Of a stretch of 64,000 bases of DNA, positions 44,247 through 54,213 are shown piece after piece; the stretch's first letter is position 1; each line of letters starts with the position of its first letter. Source of the DNA: Tolypothrix sp. FACHB-123. GTDB lineage: Bacteria; Cyanobacteriota; Cyanobacteriia; Cyanobacteriales; Nostocaceae. The notes under the pieces were generated by a model. It was not told where the DNA came from. It saw only the letters and a list, made by a program, of their open reading frames with translations, and did not search any database. The position numbers and the translations under genes were made by a program. The stretch covers positions 53,488 through 117,487 of the forward strand of contig NZ_JACJRE010000023.1 of assembly GCF_014697075.1 (NCBI RefSeq). Reading direction: 5' to 3'.

Positions 44247-45851
44247 ATGAGCAGCCAACCAGAGCGAATTATCATATTTGATACGACATTGCGCGATGGC
44301 GAACAATGTCCGGGAGCGACCTTAAATATAGATGAAAAGCTAGTAATAGCCAAGCAGTTGGCGCGGCTTGGGGTAGATGTAATTGAAGCGGGTTTTGCAT
44401 TTGCAAGTCCGGGAGATTTTGAAGCTGTCAACAAAATCGCCCAAGTCGTCGGTACAGAAAATGGCCCGGTAATCTGTAGTTTAGCCAGAGCCAAGCATGA
44501 TGATATCAAAGCCGCAGCCGCAGCGATTAAACCAGCAGCGAAAGGCAGAATTCACACATTTATCGCCACATCTGATATTCATCTCAAGTACAAGCTGAAA
44601 AAAACCAAGTCAGAAGTAATTGCGATCGCCGAAGAAATGGTCGCCTATGCCAAAAGCTTCACCGATGATGTAGAATTTTCCCCAGAAGATGCCGGACGCT
44701 CCGATCCAGAATTTTTGTACCAAGTATTAGAAAGAGCGATCGCAGCTGGTGCAACAACAGTTAATATTCCCGATACTGTGGGTTACACAACCCCCAGCGA
44801 ATTTGGGGCAATAATTAAGGGGATAAAAGAAAATGTCCCCAACATTGACAAAGCGATTATTTCCGTTCACGGACATAACGACCTAGGTTTAGCCGTTGCT
44901 AACTTCTTGGAAGCAGTCAAGAATGGCGCGAGACAATTAGAATGTACCATCAACGGTATTGGCGAACGTGCAGGTAATGCCGCTTTAGAAGAATTGGTAA
45001 TGGCGTTGCATGTCCGGCGACAATATTTTAATCCCTTCTTGGGTAGACCAGCCGATTCTGAACAATCTCTGACAAATATCGACACCAAGGAAATTTATAG
45101 ATCTTCACGCCTGGTGTCTAATTTAACCGGGATGCTAGTGCAGCCAAATAAAGCCATAGTCGGGGCTAACGCCTTTGCCCACGAATCCGGCATTCACCAA
45201 GATGGTGTATTAAAGAACAAGCTGACCTATGAAATTATGGATGCCCAATTGATTGGTTTAACAGACAATCAAATCGTCTTGGGTAAACATTCTGGAAGAA
45301 ACGCTTTCCGCACCCGCTTAAAAGAATTGGGCTTTGAACTTTCTGAAAGCGAATTGAATAAAGCCTTTGTCAGATTCAAAGAAGTTGCTGATAAAAAGAA
45401 AGAAATCTCCGATTGGGATTTAGAAGCGATCGTCAACGATGAAATTCAACAAGCCCCGGATTTGTTTAAAGTAGAATTGGTGCAAGTTTCCTGTGGAAGC
45501 AACGCCCAACCTACCGCCACAGTCACCTTGCGCACTCCCGAAGGTCAAGAATTAACCGACGCCGCCATTGGTACCGGGCCTGTGGATGCAGTTTATAAGG
45601 CAATTAACCGTGTAGTTAACGTACCTAACCAGTTGATTGAGTTTTCTGTACAATCAGTTACAGCAGGTATTGATGCGATTGGCGAAGTAACTATCAGGTT
45701 AAAGCATGAATCGCGCATATTCTCAGGTCATGCAGCCAATACAGACATTATTGTAGCTTCGGCGCAGGCTTACGTGAATGCACTGAATAGGTTGTATGCT
45801 TCTTTGCAAAGTAAAGAAAAGGCGGAAGAAGCAACTCCCCAAAAAGTCTAG
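44247..45851 (+). CDS. leuA: 2-isopropylmalate synthase
   Basis: 534 residues. Condenses acetyl-CoA with 2-oxoisovalerate in the first committed step of leucine synthesis. Catalytic barrel motifs: [17 protein letters not shown] near the N-terminus, [17 protein letters not shown] (metal His-x-His), [14 protein letters not shown]. The C-terminal regulatory domain (about 390-520) for leucine feedback is present. Terminated by a clear hairpin at 45870. Adenine-rich leader, no obvious leucine-codon attenuator seen. Confidence 0.97.
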   Translation: MSSQPERIIIFDTTLRDGEQCPGATLNIDEKLVIAKQLARLGVDVIEAGFAFASPGDFEAVNKIAQVVGTENGPVICSLARAKHDDIKAAAAAIKPAAKGRIHTFIATSDIHLKYKLKKTKSEVIAIAEEMVAYAKSFTDDVEFSPEDAGRSDPEFLYQVLERAIAAGATTVNIPDTVGYTTPSEFGAIIKGIKENVPNIDKAIISVHGHNDLGLAVANFLEAVKNGARQLECTINGIGERAGNAALEELVMALHVRRQYFNPFLGRPADSEQSLTNIDTKEIYRSSRLVSNLTGMLVQPNKAIVGANAFAHESGIHQDGVLKNKLTYEIMDAQLIGLTDNQIVLGKHSGRNAFRTRLKELGFELSESELNKAFVRFKEVADKKKEISDWDLEAIVNDEIQQAPDLFKVELVQVSCGSNAQPTATVTLRTPEGQELTDAAIGTGPVDAVYKAINRVVNVPNQLIEFSVQSVTAGIDAIGEVTIRLKHESRIFSGHAANTDIIVASAQAYVNALNRLYASLQSKEKAEEATPQKV

Positions 45852-45869
45852 ATAAATCTTAACTTTTAG

Positions 45870-45912
45870 CCCTTGCAATTATTCTTAATTGGAGAATTGC
45901 AAGGGTTATTTT
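45870..45912 (+). terminator. leuA intrinsic terminator
   Basis: An 11-bp stem CCCTTGCAATT (45870-45880) and AATTGCAAGGG (45895-45905), loop 14 nt, followed by TTATTTTTA. Confidence 0.88.
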
Positions 45913-46037
45913 TATGGTAGATAAACGTTTTCACACAATCAATTATGCTGTAATCTCTTATTATCTGTGGTTCATAAATTAATTTTTAACCGCAGAGGGC
46001 GCACCAGATGCAGAGAGAAATACCCATATTTTTTGCT

Positions 46038-47765
46038 TTAAAAGCAGAGTTTGGATGGAGAGTGGGGGGAAGTTGCTGTGACTAGAGGAATTTGAATAAT
46101 AAACTCTGTACCTTGTCCTAAAGATGAGACGCAATGCAAACTGCCAGCGTGAATTTCTGTGATAATTTGATGACTAATTGCTAATCCTAAACCTGTACCT
46201 TTGCCTTCTGATTTCGTGGTAAAGAAAGCATCAAATAATTGCGATCGCACTTCTTCTGACATTCCTGTACCATTATCGGCAATTTGGATAATTATATAAT
46301 TATCCTCGCTACTAGTAGTAATTGTAATTACATTCGGATGCTCAACTAGATCGACAAAACTTTTGTCTTTATTTGATTCTTCTAAAGCATCAATCGCATT
46401 GGCGAACAAATTCATCAAAACTTGGTTGATTTGTCCCATGTAACACTCAACTTGAGGCAAGTTACCATAATGCTTGACAACTTGAATAGCGGGACGATTT
46501 GCTGTAGCTTTGAGACGATGTTTTAAAATCATCAGAGTAGTGTTAATTCCCTGATGAATATCGGCGGTTTTTTTATCAGTTCCATCTATGCGCGAGAAAT
46601 TGCGCAACGATTCCATAATTTCTTGAATGCGATCGCAACCCAACTGCATCGAAGAAATCATTTTGGGTAAATCTGTTAATAAAAATTCTAAATCAATAGC
46701 TTTTGCTTGCTTTTCAATTTCCTTACCAGGTTCGGGAAATTGTTGGCGGTAAAGGTTAAGTAAATTAATTAAATCTTGGATATAGTCGTTAGCCAGAGAC
46801 AAATTACCAGAGATAAAATGTACGGGATTATTTACTTCATGGGCGACACCTGCAACTAATTGTCCTAAAGAAGAGATTTTTTCTGTATGCACTAATTTGG
46901 CTTGAGTGCGGTGCAATTTTTGTAAAGCTTGTTCTAGTTTACTTGCTTGTTGCTGCTGGAAATATTTTTCTATCTGTTGACGTTGGATAGTTTCATGTTC
47001 GAGATTAGCTAAAGCTACTGTTCTTTCAATTGCTGTTGTCTCTAAGGAAATTATTAATGCTAATCCTAAAATTGCAAAGGTGACGATACCAATAGTTGTA
47101 GCTAGCGCAGCAGCATCAACAGTCATCGCTGAAGGTGTATGTAATACTGCGATCGCATGAAAGCTAGTAGCGGTCATTCCGGTATAATGTACGCTGGGGA
47201 TAGCTGCACCCATAATCATGGCACTGACTATTTTCTGCCTTCTATAAGCCAGAGTATGCCGATCGGGTAGATGAAATGCTAACCATAAAGCTGCGAAAGA
47301 AACGATAAAGGCGATCGCTACGGAAATTCCTACTAATAGATAGTTGTAATGAATACTCGCATTCAGACGCATCGCCACCATTCCCGTGTAGTGCATGGTG
47401 GTGATACCCAGCCCCATCAACAGACTACCAGCAAGTAAATTAGAAATATCCATCACTTCGCGACTGACAACAAATAAAGCACAGCCTGAGGCGAAAATAG
47501 CTGCGAAAATTGATATCAGCACAGTGAAGATATCGTATTTTATCGGAATTGGTAAATGAAAGGCTAGTATACCGACAAAGTGCATAGACCAAATACCAGT
47601 TCCCATTGCGATCGCACCGCCAATTAACCAGCCGATTTGCGCGTAACCTGTTGATGTGCGCACTCGTTCAGCTAAATCCAAGCTGGTGTAAGCAGCCAGT
47701 AGTGCGATCGCTATTGAAAGAATTAATAATCGAATGTCATAACTACCAGTTATAAGTGTACTCAT
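46038..47765 (-). CDS. MHYT-domain sensor histidine kinase
   Basis: 575 residues. The N-terminal half is an MHYT sensor: seven predicted membrane helices with the repeated motifs SMHFVG, TMHYTG and SVHYTG, proposed to bind copper and sense oxygen, CO or NO. After a coiled linker comes HisKA with the phospho-acceptor His about residue 308 in VAGVAHEVNNPVHF, then HATPase (NLFANAIDALEES, IADNGTGMS, GKGTGLGLAI). No response regulator is adjacent. Confidence 0.94.
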   Translation of the reverse strand: MSTLITGSYDIRLLILSIAIALLAAYTSLDLAERVRTSTGYAQIGWLIGGAIAMGTGIWSMHFVGILAFHLPIPIKYDIFTVLISIFAAIFASGCALFVVSREVMDISNLLAGSLLMGLGITTMHYTGMVAMRLNASIHYNYLLVGISVAIAFIVSFAALWLAFHLPDRHTLAYRRQKIVSAMIMGAAIPSVHYTGMTATSFHAIAVLHTPSAMTVDAAALATTIGIVTFAILGLALIISLETTAIERTVALANLEHETIQRQQIEKYFQQQQASKLEQALQKLHRTQAKLVHTEKISSLGQLVAGVAHEVNNPVHFISGNLSLANDYIQDLINLLNLYRQQFPEPGKEIEKQAKAIDLEFLLTDLPKMISSMQLGCDRIQEIMESLRNFSRIDGTDKKTADIHQGINTTLMILKHRLKATANRPAIQVVKHYGNLPQVECYMGQINQVLMNLFANAIDALEESNKDKSFVDLVEHPNVITITTSSEDNYIIIQIADNGTGMSEEVRSQLFDAFFTTKSEGKGTGLGLAISHQIITEIHAGSLHCVSSLGQGTEFIIQIPLVTATSPHSPSKLCF

Positions 47766-47974
47766 ACAATGAATTTATTTTTTCTTCAAGCAAAATTAAT
47801 CATCAGCACGGGTGCCAATTTTATAAAGAAAAAATAAAGAAAATATGAGCTTTTAAAAAATTAATAATTGCTCAATAAAAAACCAATCCTTATAATTCCC
47901 ATTTTCTCACAAAAAATCACAACTAATCTTTATCTTGTGTTTGCTTTATTTAATTATGTCCAACAGTAATTACC

Positions 47975-48412
47975 CTAATACTGAGTAGCGTGAGAATGTA
48001 ACCGCATCATCATTTTTTCTGGTGCTGCTAAGTTTTTAAACCCACAACGTCGGTATAAGCCATGAGCATCTTTGGTTCCTAAAAACCATTTGGGAACATC
48101 TTGTAATTCTGGATATCCCAAAATGTACTGGACAAACCATTTGCCTAAACCTTGTTTGCGATAAGGCTCAAGAATAAACACATCTTTTAACAAAGCAGAA
48201 GTAGCATAATCAGTAATTACCCTAGCAAAACCTACTTGTTGTTCATCTTCGTAAAGTCCGAAGCATAAAGAATTTTGAATTGATTTTTCTAAAATTTCTA
48301 AGGGCATATTTTCTGCTAAATCAGCACTGCAAAGAAAATTATGAATCATGGGGATATTCAGTTTAGATTTATCTAGGCTGATATAAAATCTATGTTTTAA
48401 ATCTTCATTCAT
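47975..48412 (-). CDS. GNAT-family N-acetyltransferase
   Basis: About 145 residues. Start MNEDLKHRFYISLDKSK at 48412 with a GAGGT ribosome site; a longer frame to 48463 lacks support. The acetyl-CoA loop is in FILEPYRKQGLGKWFVQYIL, and the C-terminal GLYRRCGFKNL is typical of small-molecule or amino-acid acetyltransferases. Substrate unknown. Divergent from recQ. Confidence 0.85.
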   Translation of the reverse strand: MNEDLKHRFYISLDKSKLNIPMIHNFLCSADLAENMPLEILEKSIQNSLCFGLYEDEQQVGFARVITDYATSALLKDVFILEPYRKQGLGKWFVQYILGYPELQDVPKWFLGTKDAHGLYRRCGFKNLAAPEKMMMRLHSHATQY

Positions 48413-48540
48413 AGCGACCTCAAGATATTTACCGATAAATTTATCTGAGATATGTAGATGCAAATGATGAAACTACTGAAACGTTAGCTGAATCAAAGAG
48501 GCTATATTCAGCAAGAGCAGGGATATATCTATTATTAATT

Positions 48541-49998
48541 ATGAATCAAATAGGTACCACATCTTGGAATTTAGTTTTGGATACCTTCAAAAAAATTTGG
48601 GGCTATGATGATTTTCGTTCCCCACAGGGAGAAATTGTCAGCAGTTTATTAGCTCAAAAAGATGCCTTAATTATTATGCCCACAGGCGGGGGAAAGTCGA
48701 TTTGTTTTCAACTTCCTGCACTGCTCCAAACAGGATTAACTTTGGTAGTTTCCCCATTAGTGGCGTTAATGGAAAATCAAGTACAGGAACTACGACAGTT
48801 AAACCTCAGCGCCGCATTGTTGCATAGCGAATTACCAGCATCCCAACGTCGTTTAACAATGCAAGCATTAGCACAACAGAAACTCAGGTTATTATATTTA
48901 TCACCAGAAACTTTACTGAGTGCGCCAGTTTGGGAAATTTTATCTCAGCCGCAATTGCAGATTAACGGCATCATTCTCGATGAAGCCCATTGTTTAGTGC
49001 AGTGGGGTGAAACCTTTCGTCCAGCTTATCGCAGATTAGGTGCAGTGCGCCCAGCTTTACTGAAATCGAAACCAGTCGGAACGAAAATTAGCGTAGCAGC
49101 TTTTACCGCCACTGCTGACCCTGTGGCGCAAAAAACCATCGCCACAGTTTTACAATTACAACAACCAGATATTTATCGTCTCAATCCCTACCGTGCGAAT
49201 CTGCATCTTAACGTCTGCATAGCTTGGACTCCGAGAGGGAGAAAGCAGAAATTACGCAAATTTATCCAAAATCGACCGCAACAAGCCGGATTAGTCTATG
49301 TGCGCACCCGCCGTGATAGCGAGACTTTAGCCGCATGGTTTACGGAAATGGGTTATGCTACAGCTGCGTACCATGCTGGGTTGAGTGCAACAGAACGCCG
49401 CGCTGTGGAAACTAGCTGGTTAAGTGGTAAGATGCCGTTTGTGGTATGTACCTGTGCATTTGGTATGGGGATTAATAAACCAGATGTACGTTGGGTTATA
49501 CATTATCACGCACCCTTGCTGCTTTCGGAATATGTGCAAGAAATTGGGCGCGCTGGGAGAGATGGGAAACCAGCCGAAGCTTTAACGTTAATCAGCGAAC
49601 CCACAGGATGGTTAGATGGGGAAGATAAGCAGAGACAGGAGTTTTTTGAACAACAAATGCGATCGCAACAACAAACTGCACAGCAATTAATCAAAAAACT
49701 ACCCAAACGAGGAGAAGTGAATACTGTAGCGCGACAATTTCCCCAAGGTGCGATCGCTCTTTCTTTACTCCATAGTAGCGGTCAATTAAACTGGCTTGAC
49801 CCATTTCATTATCAAATTCAGCCAGGAGTCAACAAACAACCAGTAAACCAACTTGCAGCCGCCAAGCAAATGCATCAATATTTACATAGTAAACATTGTC
49901 GCTGGCAATTTTTATTAACCGCCTTTGGTTTTGACAAAGAAGCAGCTAACTGGCGTTGTGGACATTGCGATCGCTGTTTATTAATTCGTAGTTCGTAA
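48541..49998 (+). CDS. recQ: RecQ-type ATP-dependent DNA helicase (short form)
   Basis: 485 residues. Walker A TGGGKS (48-53), DEAH at about 147, SAT-like TATADPVAQ, motif V/VI HYHAPLLLSEYVQEIGRAGRDG. The C-terminal part keeps the zinc cysteines (HCRWQFLLTAFG... CGHCDRC) but no HRDC domain, so it is a minimal RecQ, shorter than E. coli RecQ (about 610). Probably acts in recombination-linked repair. Followed by a strong palindrome and a toxin-antitoxin operon on the other strand. Confidence 0.92.
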   Translation: MNQIGTTSWNLVLDTFKKIWGYDDFRSPQGEIVSSLLAQKDALIIMPTGGGKSICFQLPALLQTGLTLVVSPLVALMENQVQELRQLNLSAALLHSELPASQRRLTMQALAQQKLRLLYLSPETLLSAPVWEILSQPQLQINGIILDEAHCLVQWGETFRPAYRRLGAVRPALLKSKPVGTKISVAAFTATADPVAQKTIATVLQLQQPDIYRLNPYRANLHLNVCIAWTPRGRKQKLRKFIQNRPQQAGLVYVRTRRDSETLAAWFTEMGYATAAYHAGLSATERRAVETSWLSGKMPFVVCTCAFGMGINKPDVRWVIHYHAPLLLSEYVQEIGRAGRDGKPAEALTLISEPTGWLDGEDKQRQEFFEQQMRSQQQTAQQLIKKLPKRGEVNTVARQFPQGAIALSLLHSSGQLNWLDPFHYQIQPGVNKQPVNQLAAAKQMHQYLHSKHCRWQFLLTAFGFDKEAANWRCGHCDRCLLIRSS

Positions 49999-50009
49999 TT
50001 AAAATATAA

Positions 50010-50032
50010 AAGGTGGAACTCAGTTCCACCTT
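50010..50032 (-). terminator. Bidirectional terminator between recQ and toxin gene
   Basis: AAGGTGGAACT-C-AGTTCCACCTT is an 11-bp stem. On the minus strand it is followed by TTATATTTTAATTA, which best suits the toxin-antitoxin operon; on the plus strand the tail is weaker. Confidence 0.65.
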
Positions 50033-50066
50033 AACAAAAGGAAAGTACCAAAATCTCAGCTACCAA

Positions 50067-50351
50067 TCAATAGACTTCATCATGAGTGCCAATATCAATT
50101 AGCACAATTTCCTCTTCACCTGAGTCCGGATTTTCTGCGAAATTGAAAACAATACGACAATCATACTCCACTGAACAAGCCCAAGCCCCAGACAACTTGC
50201 CTTTAAGCTTATGGGTCTGCAATAGTGGATCAAATGGATCGGCTGTTAAAATTGCCAATCTTTCTTCAATTTGCTGTTCTAATTCTGGTTGTCGTCGTAC
50301 CAATCGCTTAAATGCTCGTTTAAACGATGATGTCAGAACCAGATTTCTCAT
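50067..50351 (-). CDS. RelE/YafQ-like toxin
   Basis: A 94-residue mRNA-interferase-like toxin (LVLTSSFKRAFKRLVRRQPEL, PLLQTHKLKGKLSGAWACSV, CRIVFNF, IVLIDIGTHDEVY). The H-K-L-x-G motif and terminal G-T-H-D-x-V-Y are characteristic of the YafQ/RelE group. Its start overlaps the antitoxin stop by four bases (ATGA), indicating coupled translation. Confidence 0.9.
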   Translation of the reverse strand: MRNLVLTSSFKRAFKRLVRRQPELEQQIEERLAILTADPFDPLLQTHKLKGKLSGAWACSVEYDCRIVFNFAENPDSGEEEIVLIDIGTHDEVY

Positions 50352-50563
50352 TTGCGTAACTCATCCATGATTTGACTCAGGGTTCCCCGAAAAATCTTAC
50401 CAGATGCGTATTCTACCTGCGCTTGAGCGATATTCGCCGCAATTGCATCACGACGACGTTCTTTGAGTCGATGACGTATCACATCAATTAATGCTTCTTG
50501 TTCATCTGCTGATAAGTTTTCAACGCTTTCTAGAATTTGATTAAACCTGGAGATTTGGGTCAT
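50348..50563 (-). CDS. Antitoxin partner of RelE/YafQ-like toxin
   Basis: A 71-residue helical protein (MTQISRFNQILESVENLSADEQEALIDVIRHRLKERRRDAIAANIA). No DNA-binding fold is obvious. It sits just upstream of the toxin with a 4-bp overlap. It ends 20 bp before the stop codon side of pheS in order of transcription, so pheS and this operon might be read together. Confidence 0.82.
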   Translation of the reverse strand: MTQISRFNQILESVENLSADEQEALIDVIRHRLKERRRDAIAANIAQAQVEYASGKIFRGTLSQIMDELRK

Positions 50564-50582
50564 TATTGTTACCTTTTAATGA

Positions 50583-51575
50583 CTAAAACTGGCGTAAAAA
50601 GCGCAAATCGCTGGCGTATAAACGACGAATATCATCCATTTGATGTAAAACCATCGCAAAACGTTCTACACCAAAACCAGCCGCAAACCCAGTATAAATT
50701 TCTGGGTCATAACCTACAGATTTTAAAACATTCGGATCGACCATCCCACAACCCATCACTTCCAGCCAGCGACCATTCCATTGCAAATCCACTTCCGCAG
50801 AAGGTTCGGTAAAGGGGAAGTAACTTGCACGGAAGCGAATTGGTAAATCGCCAAATATAGCTTGTAAAAATACCTTAATTGTGCCTTTGAGGTCTGTAAA
50901 TGTTAACCCCTCATCAATGGCTAAAAGTTCTATTTGATGGAAAACGGCTGAGTGTGTCGCATCGACGTTATCCCGGCGATAAACTCGTCCTGGCGCTACT
51001 ACCCGAATTGGCGGTTCTTCAGTTTCCATGTAACGAATTTGGACTGAGGATGTGTGAGTCCGCAGCAGATTACCATCAGGCAAGTAGAATGTATCTTGCA
51101 TATCGCGGGCGGGATGGTCAGGCGGAGTATTCAACGCCTCAAAATTGTAATAATCTGTTTCCATTTCCGGCCCTTGCGCCACAGTGTAGCCCATGCCCAC
51201 AAAAATATCCAGCGCCCGGTCAATAATACCATTGAGGGGGTGAATTCGACCTTGGGGGCTGAAAATTCCTGGCATAGTTACATCCAGTGTTTCCGCTTCT
51301 AACTGGGCTTGAATTTGCGCAGTTTCTAAAGCGGTGCGCTGCTTATCTAAACTATCTTGTAAAGATTCTTTAACAGTATTGGCGATCGCTCCAATTTTCG
51401 GGCGTTCTTCTGCACTCATCTGCCCCATACTGCGCAAAAGTGCCCCTAGTTGCCCTTTTTTACCCAGATAGCTGACTCTGAGTTCTTCTAGGCGTTCTAA
51501 GGTATCAGCAGCTGCGATCGCTTGTTCTCCTTCCTGCCGTAGTGCTAAAAGTTGAGCCTCTAAATTGCTAGTCAT
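50583..51575 (-). CDS. pheS: Phenylalanyl-tRNA synthetase alpha subunit
   Basis: 330 residues, catalytic subunit of the alpha2-beta2 enzyme that charges tRNA-Phe. N-terminal coiled-coil (tRNA-binding, about 1-90), then class II motifs: motif 1 around [21 protein letters not shown], motif 2 in [13 protein letters not shown] and [13 protein letters not shown], motif 3 in [22 protein letters not shown]. The toxin-antitoxin operon follows 20 bp downstream on the same strand. pheT is not adjacent, as is common in cyanobacteria. Confidence 0.97.
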   Translation of the reverse strand: MTSNLEAQLLALRQEGEQAIAAADTLERLEELRVSYLGKKGQLGALLRSMGQMSAEERPKIGAIANTVKESLQDSLDKQRTALETAQIQAQLEAETLDVTMPGIFSPQGRIHPLNGIIDRALDIFVGMGYTVAQGPEMETDYYNFEALNTPPDHPARDMQDTFYLPDGNLLRTHTSSVQIRYMETEEPPIRVVAPGRVYRRDNVDATHSAVFHQIELLAIDEGLTFTDLKGTIKVFLQAIFGDLPIRFRASYFPFTEPSAEVDLQWNGRWLEVMGCGMVDPNVLKSVGYDPEIYTGFAAGFGVERFAMVLHQMDDIRRLYASDLRFLRQF

Positions 51576-51761
51576 TAGTTAATACTCAAGAGTCAATGGT
51601 CAATAGTCAATCGTCCAAATTTTTGGACTTGTCGGCAAATAACCCTAGTAGTATGCCATTAAATCACCCAAGGTCAGAGTTAAAACCAAACCTCTGTTTA
51701 CCAGTTTATAGGGGATTCAGTGTTTGCATCTGTTTTTTGTCTGCTATTTGTGACCCTCGAC

Positions 51762-51818
51762 ATTGACAAATGGCCAATAACAAATAACTAATGACAAATG
51801 ACCCATGACAAATGACCA
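51762..51818. repeat. STRR array (TGACAAA/TGACCAA)n before surE
   Basis: A heptamer run CATTGACAAATGGCCAATAACAAATAAC (in part) and related units up to seven bases before the surE start codon. Confidence 0.8.
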
Positions 51819-51824
51819 ATCACC

Positions 51825-52622
51825 ATGAAATTACTCATTAGCAATGATGACGGAGTTTCTGCTTTAGGTATTCGTACCTTAGCCAACAGTTTAGCAGAGG
51901 CTGGCCATGATGTGACTGTAGTTTGCCCAGACCGAGAGCGATCGGCCACTGGTCATGGATTAACCTTACACCAACCAATTCGCGCTGAAATTGTCGAGTC
52001 AATTTTTCATCCAAATGTCAAAGCTTGGGCTTGCGATGGTACGCCCTCAGACTGTGTGAAATTGGCGCTTTGGGCTTTGTTAGAATCTCCCCCCGACTTA
52101 GTACTGTCTGGAATTAATCAAGGCGCTAATTTAGGGACAGAAATTCTCTATTCCGGAACCGTGTCTGCCGCTATGGAAGGTATAATTGAAGGTCTTCCCA
52201 GTATAGCTTTCAGCCTTGCCAGTCATACATATAAAGACTTTCAAGCTGCTGCTCGCTTTGCCCAAATTCTCGTAGCCCAACTGGCTGTCAAACCGCTCCC
52301 AGAGTTAATGTTACTCAATGTAAATATTCCCCCAGTTAAATGGGAAGAAATTGCTGGAGTCGCGATCGCGCGTCAGGGAGTACGGCGCTATGTGGATGTT
52401 TTTGACAAGCGCGTCGATCCTCGTGGTAAAACCTACTACTGGTTAACAGGCGAAGTTCTTGAGGATATAGAACCCCCAGAAGGTTTAAATTTACCTCAGA
52501 ACATCCCCATAGACGTGCATGTTATCCGTAAAAATTACATTAGTATAACGCCATTACAATACAACCTCACCTACGCAAGTGGCATTGACCAATTAGCGGA
52601 GTGGGAATTTAAATTTAAGTAA
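51825..52622 (+). CDS. surE: 5'/3'-nucleotidase SurE
   Basis: 265 residues. Metal-dependent phosphatase acting on nucleoside monophosphates. The metal site D8-D9 is in [14 protein letters not shown]; other family blocks are [26 protein letters not shown] and [19 protein letters not shown]. Start ATG 51825 lies just after a TGACCAAT repeat run. Terminates before an unremarkable spacer. Confidence 0.96.
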   Translation: MKLLISNDDGVSALGIRTLANSLAEAGHDVTVVCPDRERSATGHGLTLHQPIRAEIVESIFHPNVKAWACDGTPSDCVKLALWALLESPPDLVLSGINQGANLGTEILYSGTVSAAMEGIIEGLPSIAFSLASHTYKDFQAAARFAQILVAQLAVKPLPELMLLNVNIPPVKWEEIAGVAIARQGVRRYVDVFDKRVDPRGKTYYWLTGEVLEDIEPPEGLNLPQNIPIDVHVIRKNYISITPLQYNLTYASGIDQLAEWEFKFK

Positions 52623-52914
52623 AAACTTTGTGTCCTTAAGAAAACTTTGAAACTCTGGAGGTATTTAAATACATTCTCCCCAAATTTAGGCTATAAAGTA
52701 GGAGCGCTGTTGATATCACTGCTAACTAAGTCCCATTAACTTAGGGCTTGTGCTTAGTAATCTCTCACTCAGGTTCACAAAACTAGCCTGAAAAAGTGTA
52801 TGCTGTTTTACCAAGAAATTCTCCTCTATTAAAATGGTAAGACCGCATAAACTGAATAACAATAAGTAACAATTTGTTTTATTGATCGCCCGCTCAGTCC
52901 AGAAAGCAACACCC

Positions 52915-53799
52915 ATGTCTAGGTTAGAAAACCAATTTACCGTGCAATTTTGGGGCGTTCGCGGCAGCATCCCCAGTCCAGGGCCACATACCGTGCGTTA
53001 TGGCGGTAACACTCCTTGCGTCGCTATGCAAGTAGGTGGTAACCGCTTAATTTTCGATGGTGGAACTGGGCTACATGTTTTGGGGCAATCTTTGTTGTCA
53101 CAAATGCCGTTGGAAGGTCATCTATTTTTCACTCACTCCCACTGGGATCACATGCAAGGATTTCCTTTCTTTGCACCAGGGTTTGTGAAGGGAAACAGTT
53201 TTAAGATCTACGGTGCAATTGCTCCTGATGGTTCTACCATCGAACAGCGCCTGAATGACCAAATGCTCCACCCAAATTTTCCTGTGCCTTTGCAAATTAT
53301 GCAGGCTAATTTGAATTTTTGTGACATTACTCCTGGGCAACCAATACATATTCATGACATTACTGTGGAAACAGCACCACTCAACCATCCAGGTGAAGCG
53401 GTGGGATATCGAGTCAACTGGCTTGATGGCGCTGCTGTCTACATTACTGATACAGAACATTTTCCCGATCGTCTGGATGAAAATGTCCTGTGGCTAGCTC
53501 GAAATGCTGACATCCTCATCTACGATTCTACTTATACTGATGAAGAATACCATTCTCCTACATCACCCAGAATCGGTTGGGGTCATTCCACTTGGCAAGA
53601 AGCAGTCAAACTAGCTAAAGCTGCTAATGTCAAGACTCTAGTAATTTTCCACCATGACCCCGCACATAACGATGATTTTTTAGACAATGTGGGCAAACAA
53701 GCGGCTGAGGAATTTCCGAATGCAATCATGGCCAGGGAAGGAATGGTACTGAATGTGCCCGTTTCTCTGCCTTTATCGGAATCTTTATCAGTAAGCTAA
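52915..53799 (+). CDS. Metallo-beta-lactamase-fold hydrolase
   Basis: About 294 residues from ATG 52915 (MSRLENQFTVQFWGVRGSIP); an upstream TTG at 52882 would add 11 unlikely residues. Metal motif HSHWDH (in FFTHSHWDHMQGFP), then LNHPGEAVGYR, YITDTEH and VIFHHDP. The start FWGVRGSIPSPG is typical of an MBL subfamily near phosphoribosyl-cyclic-phosphodiesterase or RNase Z-like proteins that cleave phosphodiesters. Exact substrate unknown. Confidence 0.88.
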   Translation: MSRLENQFTVQFWGVRGSIPSPGPHTVRYGGNTPCVAMQVGGNRLIFDGGTGLHVLGQSLLSQMPLEGHLFFTHSHWDHMQGFPFFAPGFVKGNSFKIYGAIAPDGSTIEQRLNDQMLHPNFPVPLQIMQANLNFCDITPGQPIHIHDITVETAPLNHPGEAVGYRVNWLDGAAVYITDTEHFPDRLDENVLWLARNADILIYDSTYTDEEYHSPTSPRIGWGHSTWQEAVKLAKAANVKTLVIFHHDPAHNDDFLDNVGKQAAEEFPNAIMAREGMVLNVPVSLPLSESLSVS

Positions 53800-54213
53800 T
53801 TTTCTGTCCCAAGGTTGCAGTCGCAGCGATTCGAGATTTTAGATTAGATTGGTGATCGGAAGTTCTCAGCATGAGAGTAACCTTTGAGGTAAACTGCGAA
53901 AACTGGAGGACACGCTTTGCGGGTTCACTCCTAAAAGCAAAAATATCTGAGAGTAACTCTGTGAGGGCTTTTGCGGGTCAATTCCTCGCCACAACCCAAA
54001 ATGTCTTGAGGGAGTTCGCTGATTCCAAATTCGCTGATTCAAAATTAAAAAACCTAATATTTAATCAAGGTTGGTAATTTTGGATCGAGAAATGAATTTT
54101 GGATAATTGGTGTGAAATCCCAGGAAGAGCCGATCGCATTTCCTCCTCTAGGCGGTTATCCATCGGGTAGCTTGTGGCTGATAGCTAAATAAACCTAAAA
54201 TCCCAGAATCCAA
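53800..54213. other. Spacer between MBL hydrolase and ribF
   Basis: The 68-codon frame at 53871-54077 has no recognisable family and contains a short ATTCGCTGATTC duplication. No RNA or regulatory element (including no FMN-riboswitch-like structure) recognised. Confidence 0.5.

Noticed and set aside
53871-54077. 68-codon frame between the MBL hydrolase and ribF
   Set aside because: No family resemblance; contains a short local duplication (ATTCGCTGATTC); low-quality start.
54078-54213. FMN riboswitch before ribF
   Set aside because: The conserved RFN element boxes were not found by eye; ribF begins with a plain GTG.
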